Below, piece by piece: positions 1-8,341 of a stretch of DNA of 33,706 bases. The notes beneath the pieces are model-generated. The model did no database searches. It saw nothing but the letters and a program-made list of their open reading frames with translations, and was not told the DNA's origin. Each line of letters opens with the position of its first letter. Within the stretch, counting starts at the first letter, position 1. The translations under genes were made by a program, and so were the position numbers. This DNA is from Anaerolineales bacterium (lineage in GTDB: Bacteria; Chloroflexota; Anaerolineae; CG2-30-64-16): contig JADGQF010000014.1 of assembly GCA_017882045.1 (NCBI GenBank), positions 1-33,706 of the forward strand, read 5' to 3'.

Positions 1-600
1 GGCATAGCTCGGCAAGGACACCAATTGCAGTCGCTCATGCGTCTGGAGCCACTGCTGCACCGCCTTGCTGGTGTGAATGCTGCCGTTGTCGACCAAGACG
101 TAGAGGCGGTCATCCGGATAGGCCGTCAGCAAACTCGTCAGCGCCGCAATGAACTCAACCGAGCGCTTGCGGTCGGTCAAGCGGTAGTGCCAGACGCCCG
201 TGCGCAGATTGACCGTGCCGAAGATCGGCCGCTTGCGGTTTTGGCCGGGCGTCAGCACCCTGGGTTGCTCGCCCCGGCGATGCCAGGTAGCCCGCAAGAC
301 CGGCAACAGCATCATGTCGCACTCGTCCTCGGCCAGGATGATCGCGGTAGGATCGGCCAGGATCTCGATCAGATGTGCCACTTTGGCATCCTCGGCCGGG
401 TCACGGCGCTGGGGCAAGATCAATTTGGGTCGTCCCCACACGAAGTCCGCCAGCGGCAACGCCCGCCGTAGCGTCGAACGGCTGACGCGGATCCTGAAGC
501 GTTGCCGCAGATGACGCAGCAAGCCCCCGACCGTCCAGCCCGGTTCGGGATAGCCAAAGTTCGCCGGGGGTTGGCCGGTCTGCGCCTGCACGATGGCTAC
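1..600 (-). CDS. IS630-family transposase, DDE catalytic part (partial, -1 frame)
   Basis: Translating the minus strand in the frame whose codons begin at 600 gives an open frame to the window edge (200 codons). It includes ANFGYPEPGWTVGGLLRHL, the first catalytic Asp in IILAEDECDMML and the second in LYVLVDNGSIHTSKAV, both diagnostic of IS630/Tc1-mariner transposases. The third acidic residue must lie beyond position 1. The frame has no start codon of its own near its beginning and is closed upstream by a TGA at 639-637, so it is expressed only by a frameshift from the helix-turn-helix frame, or the element is dead. No run of A or other classical slippery heptamer is visible in the 40-bp overlap. 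Confidence 0.7.
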
Positions 601-875
601 AGGCGGGGCTCGTTGGGCGGACGTCCGCTGCGCGGCTCATCGTACAACCCGGCCACACCCTGCTGGAGGTAGCGTTCCAGCCAGGGGTAGACCGCTTGCG
701 CCGAGTAGCCCAGCAATGCGCCAATCTCGGGCACGCTCTTGCCCTGGTCACTCAACAGCACGAAATGAGCACGCTCGGAAATGCGCCCAATGGCTTCCCG
801 GGCCAGCCGGCGCAGTTCCTGGCGCGGCTCATCGCTTAACTCGATGCGTATCTCGATCGGTCGTCCAGTCTTCAT
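597..875 (-). CDS. IS630-family transposase, N-terminal helix-turn-helix part
   Basis: This 92-residue frame carries the DNA-binding half of an IS630-type transposase. The segment ISERAHFVLLSDQGKSVPEI followed by GALLGYSAQAVYPWLERY is the typical homeodomain-like helix-turn-helix, and GLYDEPRSGRPP is the usual linker leading to the catalytic domain. The frame stops with TAG at 599-597, where an intact transposase would continue. Reading the last G of the CTG codon twice (a -1 shift, or restoring one lost G) joins it smoothly to the catalytic frame as EPRL-VAIVQAQTGQPP. The ATG at 875 is the only good start; no strong Shine-Dalgarno sequence precedes it. Confidence 0.75.
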   Translation of the reverse strand: MKTGRPIEIRIELSDEPRQELRRLAREAIGRISERAHFVLLSDQGKSVPEIGALLGYSAQAVYPWLERYLQQGVAGLYDEPRSGRPPNEPRL

Positions 876-907
876 GCGGCAAGCTTATCCGCTGGCCGAC
901 CTTTTTT

Positions 908-930
908 AAGTAACTTCTGACCAGTTACTT
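908..930. repeat. 8-bp inverted repeat, candidate IS630 end
   Basis: AAGTAACT at 908-915 is matched by AGTTACTT at 923-930 with a 7-base spacer, directly upstream of the transposase start. The site sits where the outer end of the element is expected. Whether it is the terminal repeat or only a subterminal binding site cannot be decided from one end. Confidence 0.45.
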
Positions 931-1040
931 AGTATAAGCGGGCACCAATATGTAGCTAAATCTGCCGACGACTTATGGGGTAGCACCAACAAGCCATAGG
1001 CCGAAGCGTTCGCGACGTATTATCAGGGCAGAACGAGAGA

Positions 1041-1068
1041 GGCCGGATGAGACAATGCTCATCCGGCC
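1041..1068. terminator. Perfect 11-bp hairpin downstream of nrdJ
   Basis: GGCCGGATGAG at 1041-1051 pairs with CTCATCCGGCC at 1058-1068 around a 6-base loop. It lies about 145 bp beyond the nrdJ stop and could end the nrdR-nrdJ transcript. There is no U-run on either side, so it is not a textbook intrinsic terminator; it may equally be a small repeat. Confidence 0.35.
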
Positions 1069-1119
1069 GGTTAGTTCGATCATCCCAAGCACCTGGCCTG
1101 GGTCCAACCACGAGTTTGG

Positions 1120-1204
1120 CTCAATATCCGCGGAATAGTCGCCTCAATACTCACGGAATGGCCGCTCAATATTCGCGGAACAGCGCTCAATACTCGTGGA
1201 TCGT
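1120..1204. repeat. Four degenerate 21-23 bp tandem repeats (IS21-end-like)
   Basis: Four units begin with CTCAATA at 1120, 1143, 1165 and 1186, each followed by a variant of TTCGCGGAATAG. Unit spacing is 23, 22 and 21 bp. From memory, multiple terminal repeats of this kind, with GGCTCAATA and CGGAAT cores, are found at the ends of IS21-family elements, where the transposase binds. No istA or istB gene is present in the window, so this would be an orphan end left by a deletion or imprecise loss. The array lies immediately downstream of the nrdJ stop. Confidence 0.5.
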
Positions 1205-1213
1205 GACTAGCTC

Positions 1214-3940
1214 CTAGCACTCGCTGTACCCGCACACGTAGCACTTACGGCAGCCCTCGGTCGGGATGAAGGTGGCCTGGCCGCAATCCGGACAGAGGTC
1301 CCCGATGGGCCGGTCGTTGATGGGCAGGGCAAGTTGCTCGGCCGGAGGCTCGGCGGTGCGCGGCGCAGGCGGCGCGGCGGGCGGCTGACCGTCGACGTAG
1401 CTGCCGTAGCCGTTGTCGGCCGGCGCTTCGTCGTTCTCTTCGTCAGGATCGGGCTCGTATTCGTTGCGGAGGTGCTCGCGCAACACCTGCGCGACGGCAT
1501 CGGGCAACGAGCGGACGCGCTTGGCGCCGAAGCCAAGCGTGCGTCCGCCGCCGATGCCGGCCATCTGGTCGATAACTTGTTTGAGCCGCTCCACGGTATC
1601 CAGTGGCGAGGGCAGGCGCAGGATCAGCGAGATCAGACGCCCCACCGCCTCCGAGACGGCCGCTACGTCGCTGCCCGCCTTGCCGACGTTGAGGAAGACC
1701 TCGAACGGTTTGTCGTCGCCGTTGACGTTGACGGTGACGAAAGCCGTGCCGAGTGGCGTTTCCTTGCGGTAGGTGACGCCGTGCAGCGCGGCGGGGCGCG
1801 GGCGCTTGACGGGCGGGAGCGGAGGCAGCGCAGCGGATGCAGGCGCGTGTGGCGCGACCGGCTGTGGCAATAGCGTCGTTCCGGCCCCGGCCGGGCTCGC
1901 CGGCGCCTTCTCCGTTATTGAGGTGGAGGTGTTGCCGTTCGCAGCCATGGCGGCCGAACTCGGCTGAGTGCTGGCGTGCGCCCCCGTGCCGTTCCCTTGG
2001 CCGGCCGTCTCTTTCCCTGCCTTCTCATCGGCTCCCTTGCTAGATTTCTGCTCCGCGGTCGCCCTGGTCTCCAGCACAACTTCCTGGCGGCTGCCGGTGA
2101 CGTAGACCGTCAGGCCCTTGCAGCCCAGGCGCCAGGCCAACTCGTAAGCCCGCTTGACGTCGTCAACGGTTGCCGTGGACGGGAAATTGGCCGTCTTAGA
2201 AATCGAGTTGTCGACAAACGCCTGGATCGCGGCCTGCATGCGGACGTGCTCTTCGGCGCTGATGTCCTGCGCAACGACGAAGACGTGGCGGATTTCGGGC
2301 GGCACCTGGCTGACGTCCTGGCAACTGCCGGTCAGGCTGACTTGCTCGCTGATCGCATCGCGCGCGGCCTTGTCCAGGCCGGCGCGCTCGAGGGCAGCCT
2401 CGAAAAGCGGGCTGGTATAGGTGAGCTTGAGGTCGCGGCCGCCATCTTTCACCGTGCGGGTGTAGGCCAGGGCGAAGACCGGCTCGCAGCCGTAACCTTC
2501 GCAGCCCGCCACCGTGCCGATGGTTCCGGTGGGCGCCACGGTGGTCTGGGCGGCGTTGCGGATGCCGTACTGCTTGATCCCCGCGATGACGGCAGCCCAG
2601 TCGAGGGCCGGCCGTCCCCAGTCGTGAGTGAAGGGCGCCAACGGGACCGGCGGCTGCCACTTGAGGTCCTGAGGATCGTAGATGCTGCCCTTTATCGCCG
2701 GGAAGGGACCGCGCTCGCGCGCCAGCTCGATGCTGGTGACCATCGAGTGGCAGCGGACGAACTCGGTCACCTGGGCGGCCAGCTCCTGGCCCTCCGCTGA
2801 GCCGTAGCGCACTCCCACCTGGTACATCAGGTCACCCAGGCCCATGATGCCGAGGCCAATCCGCCGGCAGCGCTGGGCGGCCTCGGCCAACTGCGGTACA
2901 GAAGGGACATACTTGTTGGCGTCCACCACGTTGTCCAGGAAGCGGGTACAGGCCACCGCGCTCTCACACAGTTTCTGCCAGTCGACGTGCCCATCTGCGG
3001 TGATGTGCTGTGCCAGGTTAATCGAGCCAAGACAGCAGTTCTCGCCGGGACCTAAAAACTGCTCGCCGCAGGGGTTTGTTGCTTCCAGCTCATAGAGGTG
3101 TGGCACGGGGTTGGCGCGATTGGCCGCATCCAGGAACAGGGCGCCCGGCTCGCCGTTGTGGTGGGCATAGGTGACCATCTTGTCGAACAGGTCGCGCGCG
3201 CGGACCGTCCGCCACACCGAGCCGTCACGCGGGTTGACCAGCGGAAAGTCTCCGTCGGACTCGACGGCCTGCATGAAGGCATCTGTTATGCCGACCGAAA
3301 TGTTGAAGTTGCTGATCTGCCCTTCGCGCGCCTTACAGGTGATGAACTCTTCGATGTCCGGATGGTCGACGCGCAGCACTCCCATGTTGGCGCCGCGCCT
3401 GGTCCCCCCCTGGGCCACCTCGCCGAAAGCCGCGTCGTAGACACGCAAAAATCCCACCGGGCCGCTGGCAACGCCGGCGCTCTTGCCGACCATGTCATCC
3501 TTCGGGCGCAGGCGCGAGAATGAAAAGCCGTTGCCGCCGCCTGTCTGTTGGATCAGCGCGGCGTCGCGCAGGGTCTGAAAGATACCGTCCGCCTCCTTGC
3601 CCAGGTCGTCCGAGATGGCCAGCACAAAGCAAGCCGCTAACTGGCCGAGCGGGGTGCCGGCGCCGGTGAAGGTTGGAGAGTTGGGGAAAAAGCGCAGGCT
3701 CGTCAGTAGACCGTAGAAAGATTCCTCAGTGCTGGCTACGTCATAGCCATAGGCAGCGTCGGGCTGGGCCACTGTGTGCGCGACCCGGCGAAACATACCT
3801 TCGATGTTCTCAACCGGTTTGCCTTCCGGGCCCCGGCGCAGGTAACGCTTTTCCAATACTTTGCGGCCGTTTTGAGAGATCTGAATCTCGGCCGGCGGCC
3901 GGATGGCCGGCTGGAATGGTTTGACGGCGTGGTCGATCAT
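1214..3940 (-). CDS. nrdJ: Adenosylcobalamin-dependent ribonucleotide reductase (class II)
   Basis: Reduces ribonucleotides to deoxyribonucleotides using a B12-derived radical, independent of oxygen, in the cytoplasm. Visible family marks are the N-terminal redox Cys in [13 protein letters not shown] (about residue 104), FSFSRLRP, the [11 protein letters not shown] loop, and the catalytic NPCGEQ near residues 289-294 followed by [10 protein letters not shown]. Residues about 630-725 are a low-complexity Ala/Pro/Ser linker, followed by a TSCPD-type domain ([20 protein letters not shown]) and a C-terminal Cys cluster ([17 protein letters not shown]) that should act as the swinging thiol tail and zinc-like ribbon. 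I chose the ATG at 3940 because GGAGAGG stands 8 bases upstream; a GTG 30 bases further up is less likely. The stop is TAG. No intein is present. It lies downstream of nrdR and is probably in the same transcript. Confidence 0.95.
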   Translation of the reverse strand: MIDHAVKPFQPAIRPPAEIQISQNGRKVLEKRYLRRGPEGKPVENIEGMFRRVAHTVAQPDAAYGYDVASTEESFYGLLTSLRFFPNSPTFTGAGTPLGQLAACFVLAISDDLGKEADGIFQTLRDAALIQQTGGGNGFSFSRLRPKDDMVGKSAGVASGPVGFLRVYDAAFGEVAQGGTRRGANMGVLRVDHPDIEEFITCKAREGQISNFNISVGITDAFMQAVESDGDFPLVNPRDGSVWRTVRARDLFDKMVTYAHHNGEPGALFLDAANRANPVPHLYELEATNPCGEQFLGPGENCCLGSINLAQHITADGHVDWQKLCESAVACTRFLDNVVDANKYVPSVPQLAEAAQRCRRIGLGIMGLGDLMYQVGVRYGSAEGQELAAQVTEFVRCHSMVTSIELARERGPFPAIKGSIYDPQDLKWQPPVPLAPFTHDWGRPALDWAAVIAGIKQYGIRNAAQTTVAPTGTIGTVAGCEGYGCEPVFALAYTRTVKDGGRDLKLTYTSPLFEAALERAGLDKAARDAISEQVSLTGSCQDVSQVPPEIRHVFVVAQDISAEEHVRMQAAIQAFVDNSISKTANFPSTATVDDVKRAYELAWRLGCKGLTVYVTGSRQEVVLETRATAEQKSSKGADEKAGKETAGQGNGTGAHASTQPSSAAMAANGNTSTSITEKAPASPAGAGTTLLPQPVAPHAPASAALPPLPPVKRPRPAALHGVTYRKETPLGTAFVTVNVNGDDKPFEVFLNVGKAGSDVAAVSEAVGRLISLILRLPSPLDTVERLKQVIDQMAGIGGGRTLGFGAKRVRSLPDAVAQVLREHLRNEYEPDPDEENDEAPADNGYGSYVDGQPPAAPPAPRTAEPPAEQLALPINDRPIGDLCPDCGQATFIPTEGCRKCYVCGYSEC

Positions 3941-4118
3941 GAGTGAAACCTCTCCAATCAGCAAATACACAAATCAGCAGACCCAACAAATGGCAGCTCG
4001 GCTAATCTGCGATCGGCGCGCAGCGATGGGGCGAGCAGCATCGGTTATCGAGCGCCGGCGCTTCGGTGCGGTGGCAGCCGGCACGGCAGGTCGCTAACTG
4101 ACCGTCGCCGGCCGTTGC

Positions 4119-4568
4119 TCAGCGGTGTTCGGCCATCAGGCGCACCAGCTCGCGCTGGAGCGCCTCGACGTCTGCCAGTTCCATGTAGACGATGGCAAAA
4201 CGAATATAGGCCAGGGGGTCCAGCTCCTTGAGTTTCTCGAGCACCATCTGCCCGATGACATCGCTTTTGACCTCGGCCCGGCCAAGGCTGAAAAGGTACT
4301 CCTCGATCTGGCCGACAACCCGCTCGATGTCGGCCATCGCGATGGGCCGCTTGGCGCAGGCGATCCGTACGCCCTGTAGAAGCTTGTTACGATCGAAAGG
4401 CTCGCGCCGGCTGTCGCGCTTTACAATCAGCAGCGCTTCCGAGATCTGCTCGTAAGTCGTGAAGCGCTTGCGACAAGCCTGGCACTCGCGACGCCGGCGG
4501 ATGGACTCGGCGGTGGCGCGAGTGTCGACCACCCGAGAATCGGGATGACCACAGTAAGGACAAAGCAT
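4119..4568 (-). CDS. nrdR: Transcriptional repressor NrdR
   Basis: 149 residues, the usual family size. The N-terminal zinc ribbon shows CPYCG at residues 3-7 and ECQACRKRFTTYE near 28-40, and the ATP-cone domain follows from about residue 46 (LLIVKRDSRREPFDRNKLLQG to YLFSLGRAEVKSDVIG). NrdR senses ATP/dATP and represses ribonucleotide reductase genes by binding paired NrdR boxes. The gene lies directly upstream of nrdJ on the same strand, 178 bp away, which fits regulation of the neighbour and of itself. ATG at 4568 has an AAGGTAA-like ribosome site about 8 bases upstream. The 178-bp gap to nrdJ holds a small TTCG-loop hairpin but no recognised gene. Confidence 0.97.
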   Translation of the reverse strand: MLCPYCGHPDSRVVDTRATAESIRRRRECQACRKRFTTYEQISEALLIVKRDSRREPFDRNKLLQGVRIACAKRPIAMADIERVVGQIEEYLFSLGRAEVKSDVIGQMVLEKLKELDPLAYIRFAIVYMELADVEALQRELVRLMAEHR

Positions 4569-4724
4569 GGCAGAATTACCTTACCCTGTTGGCCGGGATC
4601 ACAGACCCGAGGCGCCATAGATCAGTGAACGGCCCGGACGTGCTGGTATTATGCCGGCTACGGCGAGGCGGTATCGGCGGCTGCCGGCAAGCTCTCATCT
4701 CCGCGTCGCGTGCTTCAGTCCATG

Positions 4725-4771
4725 CTACTACAGGTAGTATACAAGGCCCGAGCAAGTACTATATGTAGGGG
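4725..4771 (-). promoter_or_regulatory. Pair of NrdR boxes upstream of nrdR-nrdJ
   Basis: Two 16-bp sites at 4725-4740 (CTACTACAGGTAGTAT) and 4756-4771 (GTACTATATGTAGGGG) each match the NrdR-box consensus acaCwAtATaTwGtgt at 11 of 16 positions, including the core CWA...TWG. Their starts are 31 bp apart, three helical turns, which is the known spacing of functional NrdR box pairs. They lie about 155 bp upstream of nrdR. TATAGT and TATACT on the minus strand inside the boxes could be -10 elements, so bound NrdR would block the promoter; no convincing -35 was found. Confidence 0.75.
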
Positions 4772-4864
4772 AGCCACCGGTCATCGGAGTTTACCACAAG
4801 AATCGGGGGTTGGCAAGGGGGAAAAACGTTTCGCCTGAGGAACTTTAAGGTTGGAGCATCAACC

Positions 4865-4903
4865 ACCTCTCAGGTGGGCCTGTTCGTTGCCCACCCGCGA
4901 GGT
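4865..4903. repeat. Hairpin repeat, copy 1, between nrdR and ftsZ
   Basis: ACCTCTCAGGTGGGC at 4865-4879 pairs with 4889-4903 at 13 of 15 positions. The left arm and part of the loop are nearly identical to the second copy at 4962-5006, so these are two units of one repeat about 97 bp apart. The rest of the gap (4569-4724 and 4772-4864) holds only the NrdR boxes and no gene I can support. Confidence 0.6.
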
Positions 4904-4961
4904 AATGAACGCGAACCACGTCCAACGTGCGCTAAGGCTCGTTGGCCACGCATATAAGCTC

Positions 4962-5006
4962 AATACCTCTCAGGTGGGCCTGCTCCTTGCTGACCTGAGA
5001 GGTATT
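4962..5006. repeat. Perfect 14-bp hairpin repeat, copy 2, just after ftsZ
   Basis: AATACCTCTCAGGT at 4962-4975 is perfectly matched by ACCTGAGAGGTATT at 4993-5006, with a 17-base loop. It begins 12 bp beyond the ftsZ tail stop codon, where the end of the dcw transcript is expected, and may help to terminate or protect it. No U-run follows on the minus strand. It shares CCTCTCAGGTGGGCCTG with copy 1. Confidence 0.65.
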
Positions 5007-5017
5007 AGAGCACGATT

Positions 5018-5260
5018 TCAGCGGGCTCGGCGCAGAAAGGCCGGGATATCCAGGTCGTCCCGGTCGAAGGTGCGCTTCGGGAACTCGATGGTCTTGGCCT
5101 CGTCGGGGGCCGGAACCTTCTGTTCTTTGATCGCCTCGAAGCCCGTGGCGATGACCGTGATGCGGATCTCGTCCTTCAGCTCCGGATCGATGACCGCACC
5201 GAAGATGATGTTGGCATCGGGGTCGGCAGTGCGGCGGATGATCTCCGCAGCCTCGTTGAA
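5018..5260 (-). pseudogene. ftsZ: Severed C-terminal part of ftsZ, behind an in-frame amber codon
   Basis: Reading on in the ftsZ frame past the TAG at 5263-5261 gives 80 further sense codons. They begin [20 protein letters not shown] and run through [20 protein letters not shown] to the conserved tail [12 protein letters not shown], ending with TGA at 5020-5018. This is exactly the missing end of FtsZ: the last strands of the GTPase fold's C-terminal domain and the peptide that binds FtsA and other membrane partners. There is no start codon or ribosome site to express it separately. Nothing else in this stretch is degraded, so the stop is either very recent or an error. Confidence 0.85.
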
Positions 5261-6100
5261 CTAGTACAGGCTGAGGTCCGGACCACCGGTGATATTGAAT
5301 AGAATACCCTGGGCGCCCTCGATGCTGACGTCGAGCAGCGCGCTATGGATGGCCTGCTCGGCCGCGTTCTGCGCGCGGTTGTCGCCGCTGGCCCGGCCAA
5401 TCGCCATCAGCGCCGAGCCACCCTCGTTCATGATGCTGCGTACATCGGCGAAGTCCAGGTTGATCAGACCCGGGATGGTGATCAGCTCGGAGATGCCCTG
5501 GATGCCCTGGCGCAACACGTCATCGGCCATGCTGAAAGCTTGTTGGATGCTGGCTTTCTTGTCGACCACCTGCAACAGACGGTCGTTCGGAATAACGATG
5601 AGCGTATCCACGCCCTCGCGCAGCCGGGCAATGCCTTCGTCGGCCACCTTGCGGCGCCTGGCGCCTTCGAACGTGAAGGGCTTGGTGACGACGCCGATGG
5701 TCAGGGCGCCGGTCTCCTTGGCCAGCTTTGCCACCACCGGGGCCGCGCCGGTCCCTGTGCCACCGCCCATACCCGCGGTCACGAAGACCATGTCGGCGCC
5801 TTTGAGCAGGGCTTTGATCTCCTCAGACGACTCCTCGGCTGCCTTCTCGCCCGTCTCGGGGTGACCACCCGAGCCGAGGCCCTTGGTCAGCTTGTCGCCG
5901 ATGCGCAGGCGTTGCGGGGACTGCGCCAGCATCAGCGCCTGCGCGTCGGTGTTCACGGAGATAAACTCGACGCCCTGGATGCCTCCCTCGATCATGCGGT
6001 TGACTGCATTCGAACCGCCGCCGCCAATTCCCAACACCTTGATCTGGGCGGGGTTCTCTACATAGGCTGTCTGCGGTGCTCTAGAATTCATCTTGGCCAT
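5261..6100 (-). CDS. ftsZ: Cell division GTPase FtsZ, truncated by an amber stop
   Basis: FtsZ polymerises into the ring that directs septum building. The GTPase core is complete: [14 protein letters not shown] near residues 25-37, the tubulin signature [12 protein letters not shown] at 110-121, NDRLL, and the T7 loop with [11 protein letters not shown] that completes the active site of the next subunit. After GGPDLSLY (residue 279) a TAG replaces the usual Glu codon (GAG) of the E-x-NEAAEII segment; the frame then continues intact to 5018, giving 360 codons in all. As read, the protein lacks the last strands of its C-terminal domain and the partner-binding tail and should not work alone. ATG at 6100 follows GAGAGGATAGGAA; ftsA ends 29 bp upstream. 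Confidence 0.93.
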   Translation of the reverse strand: MAKMNSRAPQTAYVENPAQIKVLGIGGGGSNAVNRMIEGGIQGVEFISVNTDAQALMLAQSPQRLRIGDKLTKGLGSGGHPETGEKAAEESSEEIKALLKGADMVFVTAGMGGGTGTGAAPVVAKLAKETGALTIGVVTKPFTFEGARRRKVADEGIARLREGVDTLIVIPNDRLLQVVDKKASIQQAFSMADDVLRQGIQGISELITIPGLINLDFADVRSIMNEGGSALMAIGRASGDNRAQNAAEQAIHSALLDVSIEGAQGILFNITGGPDLSLY

Positions 6101-6129
6101 TTCCTATCCTCTCGTTGAGGGATCATTCG

Positions 6130-7362
6130 CTAAGCCGATACGGGTAGCAAAGCGCGTAGCCACTTCATGACACGCTCCAGGAAACGCGATGTGGGCGGGG
6201 GCGCAACACGGTGTACAGTGCCCCGCCGCAAACCCCAAAGTAACAGACCGACCGCGGTCGCGTAATCTGGACTGGTCACGTCTACGACCGACGTAATGGT
6301 GTTGCTGGGCCGGCCAACACGCACCGGCCACTGTAACCGGGCCCGGCTCAGATCGGCCAGGCCTGACAATTGGGCCACGCCGCCGGTCAGCACGATCCCG
6401 GCTGGCAGCAGGCCATCGTACCCACTTCGCTTGACCTCGCGCAAGATAAGGTCCACCAGCTCTTCAGCGCGCGCATTGAGGATCTCTGCCAGCAGGCGGC
6501 AGCTGACAGTCTGCTGTCCTTCCTGCCCAAAGGCTCCGCTGCGCACCTCGGCGTCGACAGGTACCTGCTGCGGAAGAACGTGGCCGAACTGGATCATGAG
6601 CGCTTCCGCCTTGTTGTAGGGCATGCGCAGCCCCAACGCCACATCCTTGACAAAGTGCTCCCCTGCCAGGTCCATCACCACAGTGTGCCAGGGAGCGCCG
6701 TCCAGGTAAATGGCCACGTCGGACGTGCCGCCGCCAATGTCCACCAGCGCCACGCCGAGTTGGCGCTCGTCATCGGTCAGCACTGCTTCAGCGGAGGCCA
6801 ACGGCTGCAGGACCAGGTCGTCGATAACCACCCCGTTGCCTTGCACGCAGTTGACCAGATTGGTCACGGCTGAGGTCGCGCCTGTTACTATGCTCGCGTC
6901 CACCTCTAACCGGTAGCCGAACATCCCTACGGGGTTCTGGATGCCCTTCTGGTCGTCGACGCAGAAAGTGCGCGGCACCGCATGGATGATCTCCCGGTTA
7001 TGGGGCAGGGCAATGTTGCGTGCCTGCTCCAGCGCGCGCTGGACGTCCTCTTTGGTGATTTTGCGGCCCGTGGTGCGCCCGACCGCGACCACCCCTTTGC
7101 TGCCAATGGCATTGATATGGCTGCCGGCGATGCCGACATAGGCCGTTTGCAGGGTTTGGCCGGCGGATTGCTCGGCCTGGTCAATGGCCCGGCCAATCGC
7201 TGCGGTGGCATCGGCAGTATTGATGACCACGCCACGACGCAATCCCTGCGCGGGCGTGCGACCGGCGCCAATGATGCGCAGGTTGTTCTGGTCGTCTATC
7301 GTGCCGATCAGCGCCACGACCTTTGTGGTGCCGACGTCGATGCCACAAATCAGCTCGCTCAC
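6130..7362 (-). CDS. ftsA: Cell division protein FtsA (actin-like membrane anchor of FtsZ)
   Basis: 410 residues. FtsA binds the FtsZ tail, polymerises with ATP and holds the ring to the membrane. Actin-fold phosphate loops are clear: CGIDVGTTKVVALIG at residues 6-20 and VDIGGGTSDVAIY near 207-219, with the adenosine motif ILTGGVAQLSG around residue 330. Residues 394-410 (FLERVMKWLRALLPVSA) form the amphipathic membrane-targeting helix. The start is GTG at 7362, supported by GAGG five bases upstream; the stop is TAG, which shows that TAG is an ordinary stop in this genome. It lies 64 bp after ftsQ and 29 bp before ftsZ. Confidence 0.96.
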   Translation of the reverse strand: MSELICGIDVGTTKVVALIGTIDDQNNLRIIGAGRTPAQGLRRGVVINTADATAAIGRAIDQAEQSAGQTLQTAYVGIAGSHINAIGSKGVVAVGRTTGRKITKEDVQRALEQARNIALPHNREIIHAVPRTFCVDDQKGIQNPVGMFGYRLEVDASIVTGATSAVTNLVNCVQGNGVVIDDLVLQPLASAEAVLTDDERQLGVALVDIGGGTSDVAIYLDGAPWHTVVMDLAGEHFVKDVALGLRMPYNKAEALMIQFGHVLPQQVPVDAEVRSGAFGQEGQQTVSCRLLAEILNARAEELVDLILREVKRSGYDGLLPAGIVLTGGVAQLSGLADLSRARLQWPVRVGRPSNTITSVVDVTSPDYATAVGLLLWGLRRGTVHRVAPPPTSRFLERVMKWLRALLPVSA

Positions 7363-7426
7363 GTTAGCCTCAGCTTCACTAGGTTATCAGTCACATAAAG
7401 CGCCGACCGCAGAAGGATGATCTGCC

Positions 7427-8338
7427 TCAACGCAGGTAGGCATTGCCGTCCACACGCAGGTCCACCACTTTGGGCGCGGTCTTGCGTGAGGCAAGAGGGC
7501 CCTGCACGGCCTGCAGCAGATCCAACTTGGCCGCGATGTTGCCCTGGTTGCCCAGGTAGACCGTGAAACCGCCAGGCGATCGGAAAGTCAAACCCTCCTG
7601 TGCCCCAAAATCGACACTGGTGAGGTCGGGCAGCCGGGCGTGGAGCGCCCGGACGTCCGCCAGTACCTGTAATCGCAGCCCGCCGTGTCCGTTGCTCGTC
7701 GCGCCTTCTGTGTCGATCAGTAGCAGCGGCGGTTCGCTTCCCACCTGTGGCAACGGCGTGCCGTCAGCGGCAAACCAGGTGGTCGTGCTGATCGTTTGCA
7801 CGGCTACCAACGGCTCGCGTTCCTGAACCTCAATCGTGACTTTGTTAGGCAGCGCCATGCTCACGTGAGCATCGGCGATGCCGGGCAAATCTTTCACCTG
7901 ACCGGCGGCCTGGTTGGGCCGGATCCAGAAGATGTGCTGCTTGTCGACATGGCTGGCCGCATAGATCTGATCGGCCGGCACCCGCTGGTTGCCACGTATC
8001 TCCGCCGAATAGACATAAAACTGGTCACGGGTGAAAAACTGCAGCAACCCAAAGATCAGGACCACCACGAGCGGCAGCAGAACGAGACGGCGCCAGGGCA
8101 CGTGTACGGGCGCGCGCCGGGCAGCGGCCGCCTTAGAAGTTTTCGGGCGCGACCGTCGCTCCGCAAGGCTGCTCTCCATTTGGCTGAGGCGGGCGCGCAG
8201 GCTCACCGGCTGGTTAGTGTGCACCCTTCTGCGCCTGCGAGGCGGCGGCTGCTTCCACTGCGGTTGCTGCGCGCCTTCGGCCGGCTTGGCAGATTTGGTT
8301 TTGGCTCGTCGTTTGTCTGGCATAACGTCACCGGTCAT
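7427..8338 (-). CDS. ftsQ: Cell division protein FtsQ/DivIB
   Basis: 303 residues with the FtsQ layout: a long basic cytoplasmic tail (residues 1-83, including PPRRRRRVH), a single membrane helix (about 85-102, LVLLPLVVVLIFGLLQFF), then a POTRA domain (about 107-175, YVYSAEIRGNQRVPADQIY to NKVTIEVQEREPLVAV) and a beta domain outside the membrane. FtsQ links FtsL and FtsI/W to the ring. Position between ddl and ftsA is classical. Two starts are possible: ATG at 8338 without a clear ribosome site, or ATG at 8323, preceded by GGTGA; the second would give 298 residues. The low sequence conservation of the family means the context carries much of the call. Confidence 0.88.
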   Translation of the reverse strand: MTGDVMPDKRRAKTKSAKPAEGAQQPQWKQPPPRRRRRVHTNQPVSLRARLSQMESSLAERRSRPKTSKAAAARRAPVHVPWRRLVLLPLVVVLIFGLLQFFTRDQFYVYSAEIRGNQRVPADQIYAASHVDKQHIFWIRPNQAAGQVKDLPGIADAHVSMALPNKVTIEVQEREPLVAVQTISTTTWFAADGTPLPQVGSEPPLLLIDTEGATSNGHGGLRLQVLADVRALHARLPDLTSVDFGAQEGLTFRSPGGFTVYLGNQGNIAAKLDLLQAVQGPLASRKTAPKVVDLRVDGNAYLR

Positions 8339-8341
8339 TCT

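Larger units (their letters stand above)
1..932 (-). mobile_element. IS630-family insertion sequence, cut by the window edge
   Basis: Minus-strand transposase frames with an N-terminal helix-turn-helix part and a DDE-type catalytic part fill 1-875. An inverted repeat lies just upstream of the gene at 908-930 and may be the right end of the element. The left end, with the last catalytic Glu and the other terminal repeat, lies outside the window. The right boundary is an estimate; IS630 elements duplicate a TA target, and TA dinucleotides follow the repeat, but no second copy is available to confirm the edge. Confidence 0.7.

Noticed and set aside
1120-1204. CRISPR array
   Set aside because: Units are degenerate and contiguous with no spacer of constant length, and no cas gene is present.
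1976-2800. 274-codon plus-strand frame opposite nrdJ
   Set aside because: Shadow of the conserved reductase frame; no start signal and no recognisable domain.
1214-3940. Intein in nrdJ, a common host gene for inteins
   Set aside because: The catalytic motifs follow at normal distances and no splicing blocks are visible; the extra length is a low-complexity linker.
5261-5263. Stop-codon reassignment (TAG read as an amino acid) to explain ftsZ
   Set aside because: nrdJ and ftsA end with TAG at their family-typical ends, so TAG works as a stop; no other internal TAG was seen.
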